DNA of 64,000 bases from Atopobium deltae (GTDB lineage: Bacteria > Actinomycetota > Coriobacteriia > Coriobacteriales > Atopobiaceae). Under the pieces are notes generated by a model. It was not told the origin of the DNA and ran no database searches. It saw only the letters and a list, made by a program, of their open reading frames with translations. Positions 9,953-19,325 of this stretch are shown piece by piece (position 1 is the stretch's first letter; every line of letters begins with the position of its first letter). The position numbers and the translations under genes are program-made. The stretch is from contig NZ_KQ959507.1 in assembly GCF_001552785.1 (NCBI RefSeq), positions 124,001-188,000 of the forward strand, in the 5' to 3' direction.

Positions 9953-11341
9953 TTAAAAGCGCATGTTGCGTGGATCCATGCCCATGCGCTTCATCATATC
10001 TTGCATTTGGCGCATGCTCGCTTTTTTACCCTGCTTGTTATTAGTCATCGAGCGCATACGCCCCATCATTTTGTTCATCTCGCCCCATTGACGTAAAAGG
10101 CCATTGACCTCTTGTACGCTGCGGCCACTACCTGCAGCAATACGCTTCCGACGCTGACCGTTAATAATTTTAGGACGAAGGCGCTCTTCTTTAGTCATTG
10201 AATAAATCATCGCCTCGATGCGCGTGATAGCATCATCGTTGAGGGGATTTTTGTTGCCCGCCTGCGCAATGGCACGCTCAACGCCTGGAATCATCGAGGC
10301 AAGCTTGCTAAGGCCGCCCATTTTACGAATTTGCTGCATTTGCAAAAGCATGTCGTCCATGGTAAAGCCTTCGCGCATCATGCGCTCGGCAGCATCCATC
10401 GATTGCTTATCAGCAAGCTGTTGTGCCTGCTCAATGATACCATAGACGTCACCCATGCCCAAAATACGCTTGGCCATACGATCAGGATGGAACACTTCCA
10501 ACGAGTCGGGCTTCTCGCCAAGCGAAATAAATTTGATGGGTTTACCCGTTACCTGACGCACCGAAAGCGCGCCGCCACCACGAGCGTCACCATCGAGTTT
10601 GGACATAATGACGCCGTCAAAGTCGGTGCGCTCGGCAAATTCCGAGACCACGTTGACGATATCCTGACCCGTCATGGCGTCCACAACCATCAGCAGCTGG
10701 TCGGGACGTACGGCATTTTTGATGTCAACGGCCTCCTGCATCATGGTCTCATTGATTTGCAAGCGTCCGGCAGTGTCGACGATCACAATATCGCGCATGT
10801 GGTCGACGGCCTCCTGGATCGACTGCGTAGCGATGGCAACGGGATGCGCTCCATCACCGCGAAAGACAGGAATGTCAATTTCGGTTGCAAGGGTTTCGAG
10901 CTGGTCAGCAGCTGCGGGACGATAGGTGTCGCAGGCCGCCAACAGTGGCTTGTGACCCTGTTTTTGCAGCAAATAGGCCAGTTTCACCGCAGCGGTCGTC
11001 TTACCAGAACCCTGCAAACCAACGAGCATGATGACATTGGGCGTACGATTTTGTGCCAGCACGAGCTTTGACTCGGTGGCACCCAACAGGTCAGTGAGCT
11101 CTTCCAACACGACTGCGATGACGTTTTGCGTCGGATTTAATGCCGATAAGATCTGCGCGGTCAAGCACTTCTCTTTGCACTTAGCCACAAAATCTTTAAC
11201 TACGCGATAGTTAACATCTGCCTCAAGCAGCGCAATGCGAATCTCGCGCATTGCAAGATTAATGTCCTCTTGTGTCAGGCGGCCTTTGCCACGCAGCGTG
11301 TCAAAGGTTGATTGAAGGCGATCGGACAGATTGTTAAACAT
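9953..11341 (-). CDS. ffh: Signal recognition particle protein Ffh
   Basis: SRP54 GTPase that binds signal peptides and 4.5S RNA and delivers ribosomes to FtsY at the membrane. N domain, G domain with GLQGSGKTT near 109, and a methionine-rich M domain in the last 160 residues ending MGMDPRNMRF. 462 aa, normal. The ATG at 11341 has AAGGGATG upstream. Last gene of the long minus-strand cluster and directly downstream of its receptor gene ftsY, so both halves of the targeting pathway are made together. No SRP RNA gene is seen in the window. Confidence 0.97.
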   Translation of the reverse strand: MFNNLSDRLQSTFDTLRGKGRLTQEDINLAMREIRIALLEADVNYRVVKDFVAKCKEKCLTAQILSALNPTQNVIAVVLEELTDLLGATESKLVLAQNRTPNVIMLVGLQGSGKTTAAVKLAYLLQKQGHKPLLAACDTYRPAAADQLETLATEIDIPVFRGDGAHPVAIATQSIQEAVDHMRDIVIVDTAGRLQINETMMQEAVDIKNAVRPDQLLMVVDAMTGQDIVNVVSEFAERTDFDGVIMSKLDGDARGGGALSVRQVTGKPIKFISLGEKPDSLEVFHPDRMAKRILGMGDVYGIIEQAQQLADKQSMDAAERMMREGFTMDDMLLQMQQIRKMGGLSKLASMIPGVERAIAQAGNKNPLNDDAITRIEAMIYSMTKEERLRPKIINGQRRKRIAAGSGRSVQEVNGLLRQWGEMNKMMGRMRSMTNNKQGKKASMRQMQDMMKRMGMDPRNMRF

Positions 11342-11430
11342 ACTTACATCCCTTCAGGGGTTGCGATGAGGGTTCTTACTTTGGGCTGGCGCGAGCGAGA
11401 AGAACACGAGAATGGCCGTGGACCTGCGGC

Positions 11431-12336
11431 TTACACCCCTTCAGAGCTGCCAACAAGGGCTTCGCAGAACTGCTGCGGATCAAAGGCCTGCAGATCCTCG
11501 ATGCTCTCGCCCACCCCAATACGAAAAATGGGAAGCTTGAGCTGGTGAGCAATGGCAAGCGCAATACCGCCTTTTGCCGTGCCATCCAATTTTGTCACAA
11601 TGAGCCCGTCAATGTCCAAGGCGTCGTTAAACTCTTTTGCTTGCGAGAGGCCGTTTTGCCCAGTGGTTGCATCAATAACCAAAACCACGCTGGTGGGCAT
11701 ACCAGAACGTTTCCGGGTCACGTTGACGACTTTTGCGAGCTCGCGCATAAGGTCCTCGGAGGTGTGTAAGCGACCCGCCGTGTCGATAAGAACCAGCGAG
11801 CTTGAGGTCTTCTCGGCATAATCGACGACATCATAGCAAACGCTGGCAGGGTCGCTTCCCCGCTGACGGGTAATCACCTCGACATCGGCGCGCTTGCCCC
11901 AGACTTCGAGCTGCTCGATGGCGGCCGCACGGAAGGTATCAGCGCCGCCGATAAGAACTTTGACGCCATCGGCCTTTGCCTTGCCAGCGAGCTTTCCGAC
12001 TGTGGTGGTTTTACCTGCACCGTTGATGCCTACAAACAAAACGCAGCTAGGCAGGTCATCAAAGGGATCACGATCGGCGGTCGGGAAAAGTGCAGCAAGA
12101 TGCTGGGCTAAGGCGCGACGCAGCTCGGATGCGGTACGTAGATTTTCTCGGGCAGCTTGCTCGCGCAAACCATCGGTGACACGCATTGCAACATCGGCAC
12201 CGACATCGCCCATGACGAGGGTGTCTTCAAGATCCTCCCAAAAATCGTCATCAACGTCGCCACCCAGATAAAAAAGTTCGCTTAATGCTTTTCGAGAACG
12301 CGCGAGGCCTTCGCGCAGGCGCTGTGCAATACCCAT
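11431..12336 (-). CDS. ftsY: Signal recognition particle receptor FtsY
   Basis: SRP receptor GTPase. 301 aa with a short N domain and no long acidic A domain, like gram-positive FtsY. G1 is GINGAGKTT near 105; DTAGRL and TKLDGTAKGG follow. The ATG at 12336 abuts the smc stop codon with no gap, implying translational coupling. An 89-base gap with one CGAGAAG copy at 11396 separates it from ffh. Confidence 0.97.
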   Translation of the reverse strand: MGIAQRLREGLARSRKALSELFYLGGDVDDDFWEDLEDTLVMGDVGADVAMRVTDGLREQAARENLRTASELRRALAQHLAALFPTADRDPFDDLPSCVLFVGINGAGKTTTVGKLAGKAKADGVKVLIGGADTFRAAAIEQLEVWGKRADVEVITRQRGSDPASVCYDVVDYAEKTSSSLVLIDTAGRLHTSEDLMRELAKVVNVTRKRSGMPTSVVLVIDATTGQNGLSQAKEFNDALDIDGLIVTKLDGTAKGGIALAIAHQLKLPIFRIGVGESIEDLQAFDPQQFCEALVGSSEGV

Positions 12337-15300
12337 TTATGCGTCTACCACCTTCCCAGTTTTTTTATCAAGACGCTGCGAAACCACGTGACTGACACCA
12401 TCGGCTTGCATGGAGACGCCGTACAAGACATCGGCTTGCTCCATCGTGCGGCGTTGATGCGAAATGACAATAAGCTGTGTTGTATTCTTTAGATGCTCAA
12501 GCGCGCCCAAAAGCTTGTCGAGATTCGCGTCATCAAGTGCAGCCTCTACCTCGTCAAAGACATAGAACGGCACAGTGCGTGTCTTGTAGACAGCAAACAA
12601 CAAGGCAAGCGCGGTCAGCGACTTTTCGCCACCACTCATGAGCATCATCTTAGTAAGGCGCTTGCCGCGAGGCTGCGCGATGATTTCAATACCCGTCTCG
12701 TTAACGTGGTCGGGATCGGTCATCTCCAAATGCGCCGAGCCGCCCGTAAAGAGCATGGCAAAAATCTCTTGGAAGTTCTTATCGACCAGATCGAAGGTAT
12801 GCAGGAACTGCTTCTTCATTTTGCGCTCGATAGCTGCGGTAATTTTGAGAAGGGCGCTGCGAGCTTGCGTTAGGTCTTCCACCTGGTTGTTGATGTGATC
12901 GGCACGCTGCCTGAGCGTTGCATATTCATCCATGGCAACTTGATTGACAGGACCGATGTCCTCAAGCGCGCGCTTAAGCTGTGCCACTTCGCGTCGCGAC
13001 GCCTCTGCGTCCACAGGTGCGGGCAGCGCAAGCGCATCTTCGAGCGTGTACGCGCCATCAGCTGTGATCGATTGGATGGCCTGGTTGACCATAAGTTCGA
13101 GCTTCGCAAGCTTGACCTTATCGTCAGCAATACGCTGCTGTACCTGGGCTTGAGCTGTTTGCTCTTGCTCTACCTTCTCGCGCGCTGTGGCGATCGTCTT
13201 TTTGAGCGACTCCGAATCGGCTGCCGCAAGGCTTGCTCTATCTTGCAAGCGCGTTGCCCACGCGAGCGCGGCATCGTACAAACCCGCATAACGCTCATGC
13301 AGCGGTTGTACGCGCAGACGCAAAGCCTCGAGCGAACGAGCGGTATAGTGCAGCGCATCAAGGCGGGATCCGATGTTTTTGAGGCGACGAGTTAGCTCTT
13401 CGGATGCTTGTTCAGTGTGGCGTTTGCGCTCACGCACCGTTGCGAGTGAAAGACGCAGCTCAGAAAGCTTCGTCGTGAGTTCTGACTGTTTGGCTGCGGC
13501 GTCACGGTGCTCATCAGCAAGCTCTTGCAGTTGATCGGACAGTGCTTCTGAGCGCGTTGTCGCCGCGGCGGCAGCGTCTTTGTGTTGCCGCAGCTGCGGG
13601 CGTGCCTGTTTAGTTTGCTCTTGCGCCTCAAGGCGTTGCTGCTCGATGGTTTTGTGCTCGCGGCGTACTTGTTCGAGCTGTACCTCAAGTCGTCCCAGTT
13701 CAGATGAAACGCTTGCAAGTTCACCTGCTGTTTGTGCAACAGTGCCTTTTGCCTGTTCGAGTTGATCTTGCTGCAACACGAGTGTTTGGTTGGCTTCGGC
13801 AATGTCGTACTCGAGGGTTTGTAGCTGGTCGGTGGCTTTAGCAATCGAGCTGTTGAGCGTGCGTGCCGAACGCTTGCGCTGAAGGGCACCCGACTGAGTT
13901 GAGTGCTTGCTACCAACCACCACACGACCATCGCTCAACACCATGGTATTGGTTGCGTCAGCGCTTATATAAGTCAAACCAGGATAAATTTGATGTGCGA
14001 GAAGGGCATCGGAAGCGCTCGTGCAGACATAGATGTGCCCAAACAACGTCTCAAAAAGGCCACGCATATCGTCCGAGAAACTCAAGTGCTCAAGCAACAT
14101 GCCCGACGGTGCGATGGCATCGCCTGTGGCAGCAATGCCGCCTGTGGCAGCGGCACTCGGCGTGTGCAGCTTTAAAGCAAGCTCCGCGAGCTGTTTTTTG
14201 CTCGGTGCCGCAAAAGCACTGTGCGTACCTGCAGAGCCTGAGCTGCTTGTTTGTAACTTACTCAAAAACGTAACTTGCCCCTGAGATTGGGCGGCGGGTT
14301 GACTGGCAGATTTCGCGCTGTGTGAGTCAGACGCTGGGCCCGCAGCGCCCACAGCGCCAGCGACAACGCCCTTCTCGACAAATTCGCAACAATTGTGCAC
14401 AAGCTCGACAAGCCCTGCTTGATCGGGTGCCACCAGCGCTGACAGGTCATCAGCAAGCAGACGCTCCACAACTGCTTCGAGCGCAGGCGGCGCTTCAATA
14501 AAATCTTTGAGGCGACCAGCAATATGCTCGTCACCTTTATGCGCTCCGAGCACCTTTTTAAGCAGTGGATTGGCATCCTGCGCTGCAAGATCAAGCGCTT
14601 CGAGTGCTGCAAGAGACGCCTGTGCGCGCGTAAGCTTTTGCTGCGTTTGCTGCTGTTGGGCGCGCAGCGACTGCAGATCCTGCTTGGTATGTTCAATCTT
14701 TTTGGTAAGCTCGGCAACCTCATGCGTTGCCTCGTCGTGCGCCTGCTCAAGTGCCTGCTTTTTGTCCGTTGCCTGCACAGAGGCTTGCTCATAGGACGTC
14801 ATGGCCTCTGCAAGCTGCTGCAAGCGACTTACAAACATACTATCTTCAAGCTCAGCATGCGAGAGCTTCTCTTTAAGACGTACGTACGCCAAGGTTTGCT
14901 CATCGGCAGTTTTTTGTTCCGCACGAGCTTGTTGTGTGAGCTGCGCATTGCGAGAATCCAGATCACGCAGTGCTTCTTTCGACGACGCAAGCTTTGGCTC
15001 AAGCTCAGTGAGGTGCGCTTCGAGCTGCGTGAACTTCTCGGTAAGTTCCACGAGTTCGTGGTTGGTCGACGATAAGTCCCGCGAGCGGTCAGTTTTTTGT
15101 TTTTCGAGCGAGGAGATGTTCATGCGCAGTTCGGAGAGCTTGGCAACCATATTTTTGCCCTTCTCTTCCAACAAGCGCATGTCAGAACTTAAGCGCCCAA
15201 CCGCATCTTGCATGCGGCGGCGTGACTCGGACAAATCACCCACAAAAAGACCTTTTTGCTCGAGCATCGTTTGCAATTTTTCGAGCTCAGCGCGCGCCTC

Positions 15301-16089
15301 GGCGACGCGATACTGCGCCAGCTCATACTCAGCGGTCGACTCCTTATGCGTGGCCGTAAGCGTTGCCCACTGGCTGCGCAAACCTCGGAGCTCATCAATC
15401 GCAAGCATGGTCGAGACCTCGGCTAGGCGTGCCTGAATATCTTGCGCACGCTTGGCCTTATCGACCTGGCGCTCCAAGGGGCGCAGTTGTCTGGTGACTT
15501 CATGGGCGATATCCTTGGCGCGTTGGAGGTTATCGTCCATGTTTTTAAGCTTTTTAGCTGCACGTTCTTTGCGGCGGCGATGCTTGGAGATGCCTGCAGC
15601 CTCTTCGATAAGTTCGCGGCGTTGCTCGGGACGCGATTGCAAAATGGAGTCGAGCTTGCCCTGCGAAATGATGGAGTGCGTATCTTTACCTAGGCCAGAA
15701 TCATGCAAAATGTCCTGGATATCCATGAGGCGCGCGGGCGAACCATTAATGAGGTACTCGCTTTCGCCCGAGCGGTACATGCGGCGCGTGATGCCAACTT
15801 CGTTAAAGTCTACGGGGATGGCATGATCGCTGTTATCGAGCACGAGCGTTACTTCAGCCACACCTACTGCTTTACGGGCGCTTGAGCCCGAGAAGATCAC
15901 ATCTTCCATGGCCTGTCCGCGCAACATACGAGCGCTTTGCTCGCCCAAAACCCACAAGATAGCATCCGAAACGTTCGACTTGCCCGAACCATTGGGGCCG
16001 ACAACAACCGTCAGGCCTGGATCGTACAGCATGTGTGTTTTATCGGCAAAGGATTTAAATCCCTTGAGGGTAAGTGACTTTAAAAACAC
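12337..16089 (-). CDS. smc: Chromosome segregation ATPase SMC
   Basis: Condensin-type ATPase that organises and segregates the chromosome. Walker A GPNGSGKSN near 32, two long coiled-coil arms around a hinge (about 510-690), ABC signature LMSGGEKSLTALAL near 1150 and Walker B YVFDEVEAALDD near 1176. 1250 aa, about 60-80 longer than typical; the excess is an Ala/Ser/Gly-rich stretch (about 580-663) inside the hinge. The start is GTG (VFLKSLTLKGFKSFADK) with AAGGTAG upstream. rnc stops five bases before it and ftsY starts directly at its end. Confidence 0.96.
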   Translation of the reverse strand: MFLKSLTLKGFKSFADKTHMLYDPGLTVVVGPNGSGKSNVSDAILWVLGEQSARMLRGQAMEDVIFSGSSARKAVGVAEVTLVLDNSDHAIPVDFNEVGITRRMYRSGESEYLINGSPARLMDIQDILHDSGLGKDTHSIISQGKLDSILQSRPEQRRELIEEAAGISKHRRRKERAAKKLKNMDDNLQRAKDIAHEVTRQLRPLERQVDKAKRAQDIQARLAEVSTMLAIDELRGLRSQWATLTATHKESTAEYELAQYRVAEARAELEKLQTMLEQKGLFVGDLSESRRRMQDAVGRLSSDMRLLEEKGKNMVAKLSELRMNISSLEKQKTDRSRDLSSTNHELVELTEKFTQLEAHLTELEPKLASSKEALRDLDSRNAQLTQQARAEQKTADEQTLAYVRLKEKLSHAELEDSMFVSRLQQLAEAMTSYEQASVQATDKKQALEQAHDEATHEVAELTKKIEHTKQDLQSLRAQQQQTQQKLTRAQASLAALEALDLAAQDANPLLKKVLGAHKGDEHIAGRLKDFIEAPPALEAVVERLLADDLSALVAPDQAGLVELVHNCCEFVEKGVVAGAVGAAGPASDSHSAKSASQPAAQSQGQVTFLSKLQTSSSGSAGTHSAFAAPSKKQLAELALKLHTPSAAATGGIAATGDAIAPSGMLLEHLSFSDDMRGLFETLFGHIYVCTSASDALLAHQIYPGLTYISADATNTMVLSDGRVVVGSKHSTQSGALQRKRSARTLNSSIAKATDQLQTLEYDIAEANQTLVLQQDQLEQAKGTVAQTAGELASVSSELGRLEVQLEQVRREHKTIEQQRLEAQEQTKQARPQLRQHKDAAAAATTRSEALSDQLQELADEHRDAAAKQSELTTKLSELRLSLATVRERKRHTEQASEELTRRLKNIGSRLDALHYTARSLEALRLRVQPLHERYAGLYDAALAWATRLQDRASLAAADSESLKKTIATAREKVEQEQTAQAQVQQRIADDKVKLAKLELMVNQAIQSITADGAYTLEDALALPAPVDAEASRREVAQLKRALEDIGPVNQVAMDEYATLRQRADHINNQVEDLTQARSALLKITAAIERKMKKQFLHTFDLVDKNFQEIFAMLFTGGSAHLEMTDPDHVNETGIEIIAQPRGKRLTKMMLMSGGEKSLTALALLFAVYKTRTVPFYVFDEVEAALDDANLDKLLGALEHLKNTTQLIVISHQRRTMEQADVLYGVSMQADGVSHVVSQRLDKKTGKVVDA

Positions 16090-16094
16090 CCGCG

Positions 16095-16862
16095 CTACCT
16101 TTCTGCTTCGTGCGACCCTTCGTGCTTCTTAGTCCTTGCCTGCGCCAAAAAAGCCTCGATGGGCGCGTCGCCAATGGACTCAAGAGCTGCTTTCGCGGCT
16201 GCGGCCTCGGCATGCTTTTTGGAATTGCCGCATCCCGTCCCAACAAGGATGTCGCGCACCCTCACTTCGGCAGTAAAGTTGGGCGTGTGAGCGGGGCCAT
16301 CTTGAGACACAATTGCATACTCTGGCTTAATATGGAAGCCCTGCAGCGTCAGGATTTGCAGCTGTGATTTTGGATCGATGGCCACTTGCGACAGGTCGGC
16401 CGACATATAGGGCGCCAAGCTGCGCACCACAAAAGCATGCGCAATCGCAAAACCTGCGTCTAAATACAGGGCGCCTACAATTGCTTCGTACACATTTTCG
16501 AGCGCGGAATGTATGCCACGACCTTCTCCACGACGACGCTCTGAGCTGCCAAAATAAATGCACTGCACAATGCCAAGATCCTGCGCCACGCGAGAAAGCG
16601 TCGCACCCGATACCAACGAGATTTTTATACGCGTTAAACCGCCCTCGTCAATATCGGGAAATCGAGAAAACAGGTCGACTGCCACCATGCCACCCAGAAT
16701 GGAATCACCCAAAAACTCAAGACGCTCATACGAATACGAGCGTCCAACGTATTCGGTTGCGGATGGGTGTGTTAAAGCTCGGCGAATAAGCTCTTTATTT
16801 TTAAATTGATAGCCAATGATCTTCTCGGCTTGCGTAATTTGTGCATTCGTTGCTTGTGCCAC
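16095..16862 (-). CDS. rnc: Ribonuclease III
   Basis: Double-strand-specific endoribonuclease for rRNA and mRNA processing. The signature ERLEFLGDSILG lies near residue 46 and the second catalytic acidic patch ENVYEAIVGALYLDAG near 118. A C-terminal dsRNA-binding domain (about 178-245) ends with the basic/Ala patch GNSKKHAEAAAAKAAL. 255 aa, typical. Starts one base after the acpP stop. The order acpP-rnc-smc-ftsY-ffh is a conserved bacterial arrangement. Confidence 0.96.
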   Translation of the reverse strand: MAQATNAQITQAEKIIGYQFKNKELIRRALTHPSATEYVGRSYSYERLEFLGDSILGGMVAVDLFSRFPDIDEGGLTRIKISLVSGATLSRVAQDLGIVQCIYFGSSERRRGEGRGIHSALENVYEAIVGALYLDAGFAIAHAFVVRSLAPYMSADLSQVAIDPKSQLQILTLQGFHIKPEYAIVSQDGPAHTPNFTAEVRVRDILVGTGCGNSKKHAEAAAAKAALESIGDAPIEAFLAQARTKKHEGSHEAER

Positions 16863-16863
16863 G

Positions 16864-17100
16864 CTACTGCACGCTCTCTATGGCATTGACGGCGTCAGCA
16901 ACGCTTGTAATGCTTGCCAAAGCCTCGTCATCTAAGGTGAGGTCAAACTCTTCCTCAAAAGCGGTGACGAGCTCGAGCTTGTCAAACGAGTCGGCATTGA
17001 GATCATCAAACGAGGTCGACATCGAAATGTCATCGGGATCAACCTCGAGCGTTTCGGCTACAAGCTGTATTACTTTTTCGAGAATGGCTTCGCGATCCAT
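16864..17100 (-). CDS. acpP: Acyl carrier protein
   Basis: Carries growing fatty-acyl chains on a phosphopantetheine arm. 78 aa, strongly acidic, four-helix pattern. The attachment serine is Ser38 in NADSFDKLELV; the usual DSL is DSF here, a conservative change. Lies between plsX and rnc, so phospholipid precursor supply is next to growth and segregation genes. The upstream leader holds a threefold 10-base tandem repeat. Confidence 0.95.
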   Translation of the reverse strand: MDREAILEKVIQLVAETLEVDPDDISMSTSFDDLNADSFDKLELVTAFEEEFDLTLDDEALASITSVADAVNAIESVQ

Positions 17101-17112
17101 CGCTCATCCTTT

Positions 17113-17142
17113 CGTGTATGTGCGTGTATGTGCGTGTATGTG
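17113..17142. repeat. Threefold 10-bp tandem repeat upstream of acpP
   Basis: CGTGTATGTG is repeated three times without a mismatch, ending about a dozen bases before the acpP start codon (reading on the minus strand). It overlaps the expected 5' leader, so copy-number change could affect acpP expression; that role is inference. Confidence 0.85.
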
Positions 17143-17206
17143 GACATCTCAATTGTACCTATAAGTATGAGGCACTATACTGGCGCAGGCGACCTAGTGA
17201 GGATTC

Positions 17207-18208
17207 CTAGGAAATATCCTTAGCAATCTTGGCACATAAATCGGTACGAATGCAACGCACAACGGCGAGCGTTCCATTCATAACGGCCTCGGAACTGGTG
17301 GCCCCATGGCCAATAAGTACAGGCGCCTTCAAGCCCAACAACACCGCACCGCCGTTCTTATCGCCCGAAAGACTTGTCGCAATGGCTTTAAAGCTCGGCA
17401 GCAAAAGGCCTGTACCCAGCTTTGCACGCAGCGAAGCCTCGGTCGAACGCTTCAGGGCATGCATGATGTACTTTGCTGTACCTTCCATCGTTTTGAGCGC
17501 AATATTGCCAGTCAGACCATCAGTGACGATAAGATCATAGTCGCCCGTCAAGATATCATTGCCTTCGCAATTACCCACAAACTGGGCATTGCTTGTTGCA
17601 AACTGTGCCTGTGCTTCTTGCAGCGCGGCAAAAAAGGCCTGCATTGCCGTCGAGCCCTTCGTGTCCTCGGTACCATTCGAAAGTAGCGCAATGCGAAGGC
17701 TTTCCTTATTCAGGGCAGCACGGGCAAAGGCAATGCCCATATGCGCAAATTGAACAATCATGTCGGGGCGCACATCAGCATTGGCGCCCAAATCCAGCAT
17801 GATGGTTTGATGCCCATCGCGGCCAGGCAAAATGCCAGCAATACAAGGCCGCTTAATGCCACGAATGCGGCCGATCGTAAAGGTGGATGCTGCAAAAATG
17901 GCACCCGTTGAGCCTGCCGAGAAGAAGCCGTCGGCTTGACCCTCCTTTACTGCCATGCAACCACGGACAATGCTGGAGTCCTTTTTGTCGCGCACAGCTT
18001 GGGCGGGGTGCTCGTCCATCTCGATCACTTCGGTGGTAAAGAGCGCTCGGGTACGCTCGTGGGTTGCGCAAAAATCGGCAATAGCCTCGCGCTCTCCAGC
18101 CACAACGACGCACAAGTCCTGATCCTGCGCGAGTGCTCGCTCGATACCTTGCAGGACAACCTCGGGTTTCTCGTCACCACCCATAGCGTCAACACATACT
18201 GAAATCAT
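17207..18208 (-). CDS. plsX: Phosphate acyltransferase PlsX
   Basis: Converts acyl-ACP to acyl-phosphate, the first step of phosphatidic acid synthesis with PlsY. The start at 18208 (MISVCVDAMGGDEKP) matches the family, which begins with a conserved DAMGGD motif; the open frame to 18367 is an unrelated extension. 333 aa. Other family stretches are DLGANADV and the Gly-rich GATSSEAVMNG near the end. Followed by acpP, whose product supplies its substrate. A strong terminator separates it from the upstream rpmF. Confidence 0.95.
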   Translation of the reverse strand: MISVCVDAMGGDEKPEVVLQGIERALAQDQDLCVVVAGEREAIADFCATHERTRALFTTEVIEMDEHPAQAVRDKKDSSIVRGCMAVKEGQADGFFSAGSTGAIFAASTFTIGRIRGIKRPCIAGILPGRDGHQTIMLDLGANADVRPDMIVQFAHMGIAFARAALNKESLRIALLSNGTEDTKGSTAMQAFFAALQEAQAQFATSNAQFVGNCEGNDILTGDYDLIVTDGLTGNIALKTMEGTAKYIMHALKRSTEASLRAKLGTGLLLPSFKAIATSLSGDKNGGAVLLGLKAPVLIGHGATSSEAVMNGTLAVVRCIRTDLCAKIAKDIS

Positions 18209-18316
18209 GAAGATCCAATCATTGCAAGCGCGCATTGCATATGTACTCGCTGTACATTTGCAGGTTGCACACGCAAACACATGCCACATACGCAAACATA
18301 CACGCTGCGTAGCTAG

Positions 18317-18354
18317 TAAAAAGGAGGCTAGTCCAGCTGTGGACGAGCCTCCTT
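18317..18354 (-). terminator. Rho-independent terminator of rpmF
   Basis: Long near-perfect hairpin: AAGGAGGCT pairs with AGCCTCCTT and the inner GTCCA pairs with TGGAC around GCTG. On the minus strand it runs into TTTTT. It lies just downstream of rpmF and should end the yceD-rpmF transcript, so plsX probably has its own promoter within about 110 bases. Confidence 0.85.
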
Positions 18355-18375
18355 GCGTCATGCACAAAGTAAGGA

Positions 18376-18555
18376 TTACTCAGTTACGATAACTTCGCGA
18401 TCCTTATAAAAGCCACAATTAGGGCACACGTGATGCGGAAGCTTAACGGCACCACACTGAGGGCACGTAGAACGTGCTGGCGTGGCGAGCTTACTATTAG
18501 CTGAACGGCGAGTGTGCGTAGCGCCGCGGCCTTTTTTCTGTTTGGGTACTGCCAT
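18376..18555 (-). CDS. rpmF: 50S ribosomal protein L32
   Basis: 59 aa protein beginning MAVPKQKKGRGATHTRRS, with two CxxC pairs (CPQC, CPNC) forming the L32 zinc ribbon and ending GFYKDREVIVTE. AGAGAGG lies six bases before the ATG. It follows yceD, its usual partner, in the cluster. Confidence 0.97.
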   Translation of the reverse strand: MAVPKQKKGRGATHTRRSANSKLATPARSTCPQCGAVKLPHHVCPNCGFYKDREVIVTE

Positions 18556-18683
18556 GGTTGCCTCTCTTCAGTCTTACTCTACGAAATATATCGTATTAAA
18601 TCACAAGTGCAGATAGTACCACATATTGTGGCAAAAACAGCAAAGTTTAGCCGTTTGTAGGTATTCAACACAATTTAACGATT

Positions 18684-19319
18684 TTACTCGTCAAAATGCA
18701 ATTTGCCAAGGGCCGAAAAAGGACCTTCTGGTATAGGCTTCGAACGCTCATCCTGGACGATGGGGTCGCCGTTATCGTCGTAGGCGGCGTTGCCAGCGTC
18801 AGCGCCATCGGCGTTGGCACCACGCTCGCACTCGCACGAGCCCTCATTCAGATTGGCGCCGCAACGCGAACACAGACCAAGACAGTCATCGTCGCACAAC
18901 ACAATGTAGGGCACTTCCATCACCAAGGCTGACACAATTGCGGGTGCAAGATCGATGGTATTCTCGGCAGAAACAAGCGAGTAGTCGACGTCTTCTTCCT
19001 CATCGAGATCGGTCAGATGCTGTTTCTCGGGCTTGTTGAACAAATAATACTCATCTACCTCGCAGGAGAGCTGCAACTGTGCAGGCTCGCAGCAGCGATC
19101 GCAGGGGCAGGTAGCATCCGCCTTCACAATGCCCGTCAGCAAAATACCCTCGGCGGTGTTCGTGAGCACCAAGTTGTATGCAATACCATTGTCCAGCACA
19201 AACTCATGATCGCCAAGATCAAACTGTGCCTGTGCAAGGCGTCCGTCCAAGGACAGCGTGGCACCAACACCCTCGAGGCGGTCATCAATTTTGAAAATAA
19301 ACGAATCTAATTGAGTCAC
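18684..19319 (-). CDS. YceD/DUF177 family protein
   Basis: Family associated with 23S rRNA accumulation and almost always adjacent to rpmF, as here. 211 aa with CPCDRC in the middle and a second cysteine cluster (CLGLCSRCG, CEC) toward the C-terminus. An Ala/Asp/Asn-rich loop (GANADGADAGNAAYDDNG) separates the second cysteine cluster from the conserved tail KPIPEGPFSALGKL. The start is GTG at 19319, six bases after the stop of the upstream gene, with only a weak ribosome binding site, suggesting coupling. Confidence 0.9.
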   Translation of the reverse strand: MTQLDSFIFKIDDRLEGVGATLSLDGRLAQAQFDLGDHEFVLDNGIAYNLVLTNTAEGILLTGIVKADATCPCDRCCEPAQLQLSCEVDEYYLFNKPEKQHLTDLDEEEDVDYSLVSAENTIDLAPAIVSALVMEVPYIVLCDDDCLGLCSRCGANLNEGSCECERGANADGADAGNAAYDDNGDPIVQDERSKPIPEGPFSALGKLHFDE

Positions 19320-19325
19320 AACACA

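Noticed and set aside
17113-17142. A CRISPR-like array
   Set aside because: The 10-base units are contiguous with no spacers; it is a simple tandem repeat. No CRISPR array or cas gene is visible anywhere in the window.
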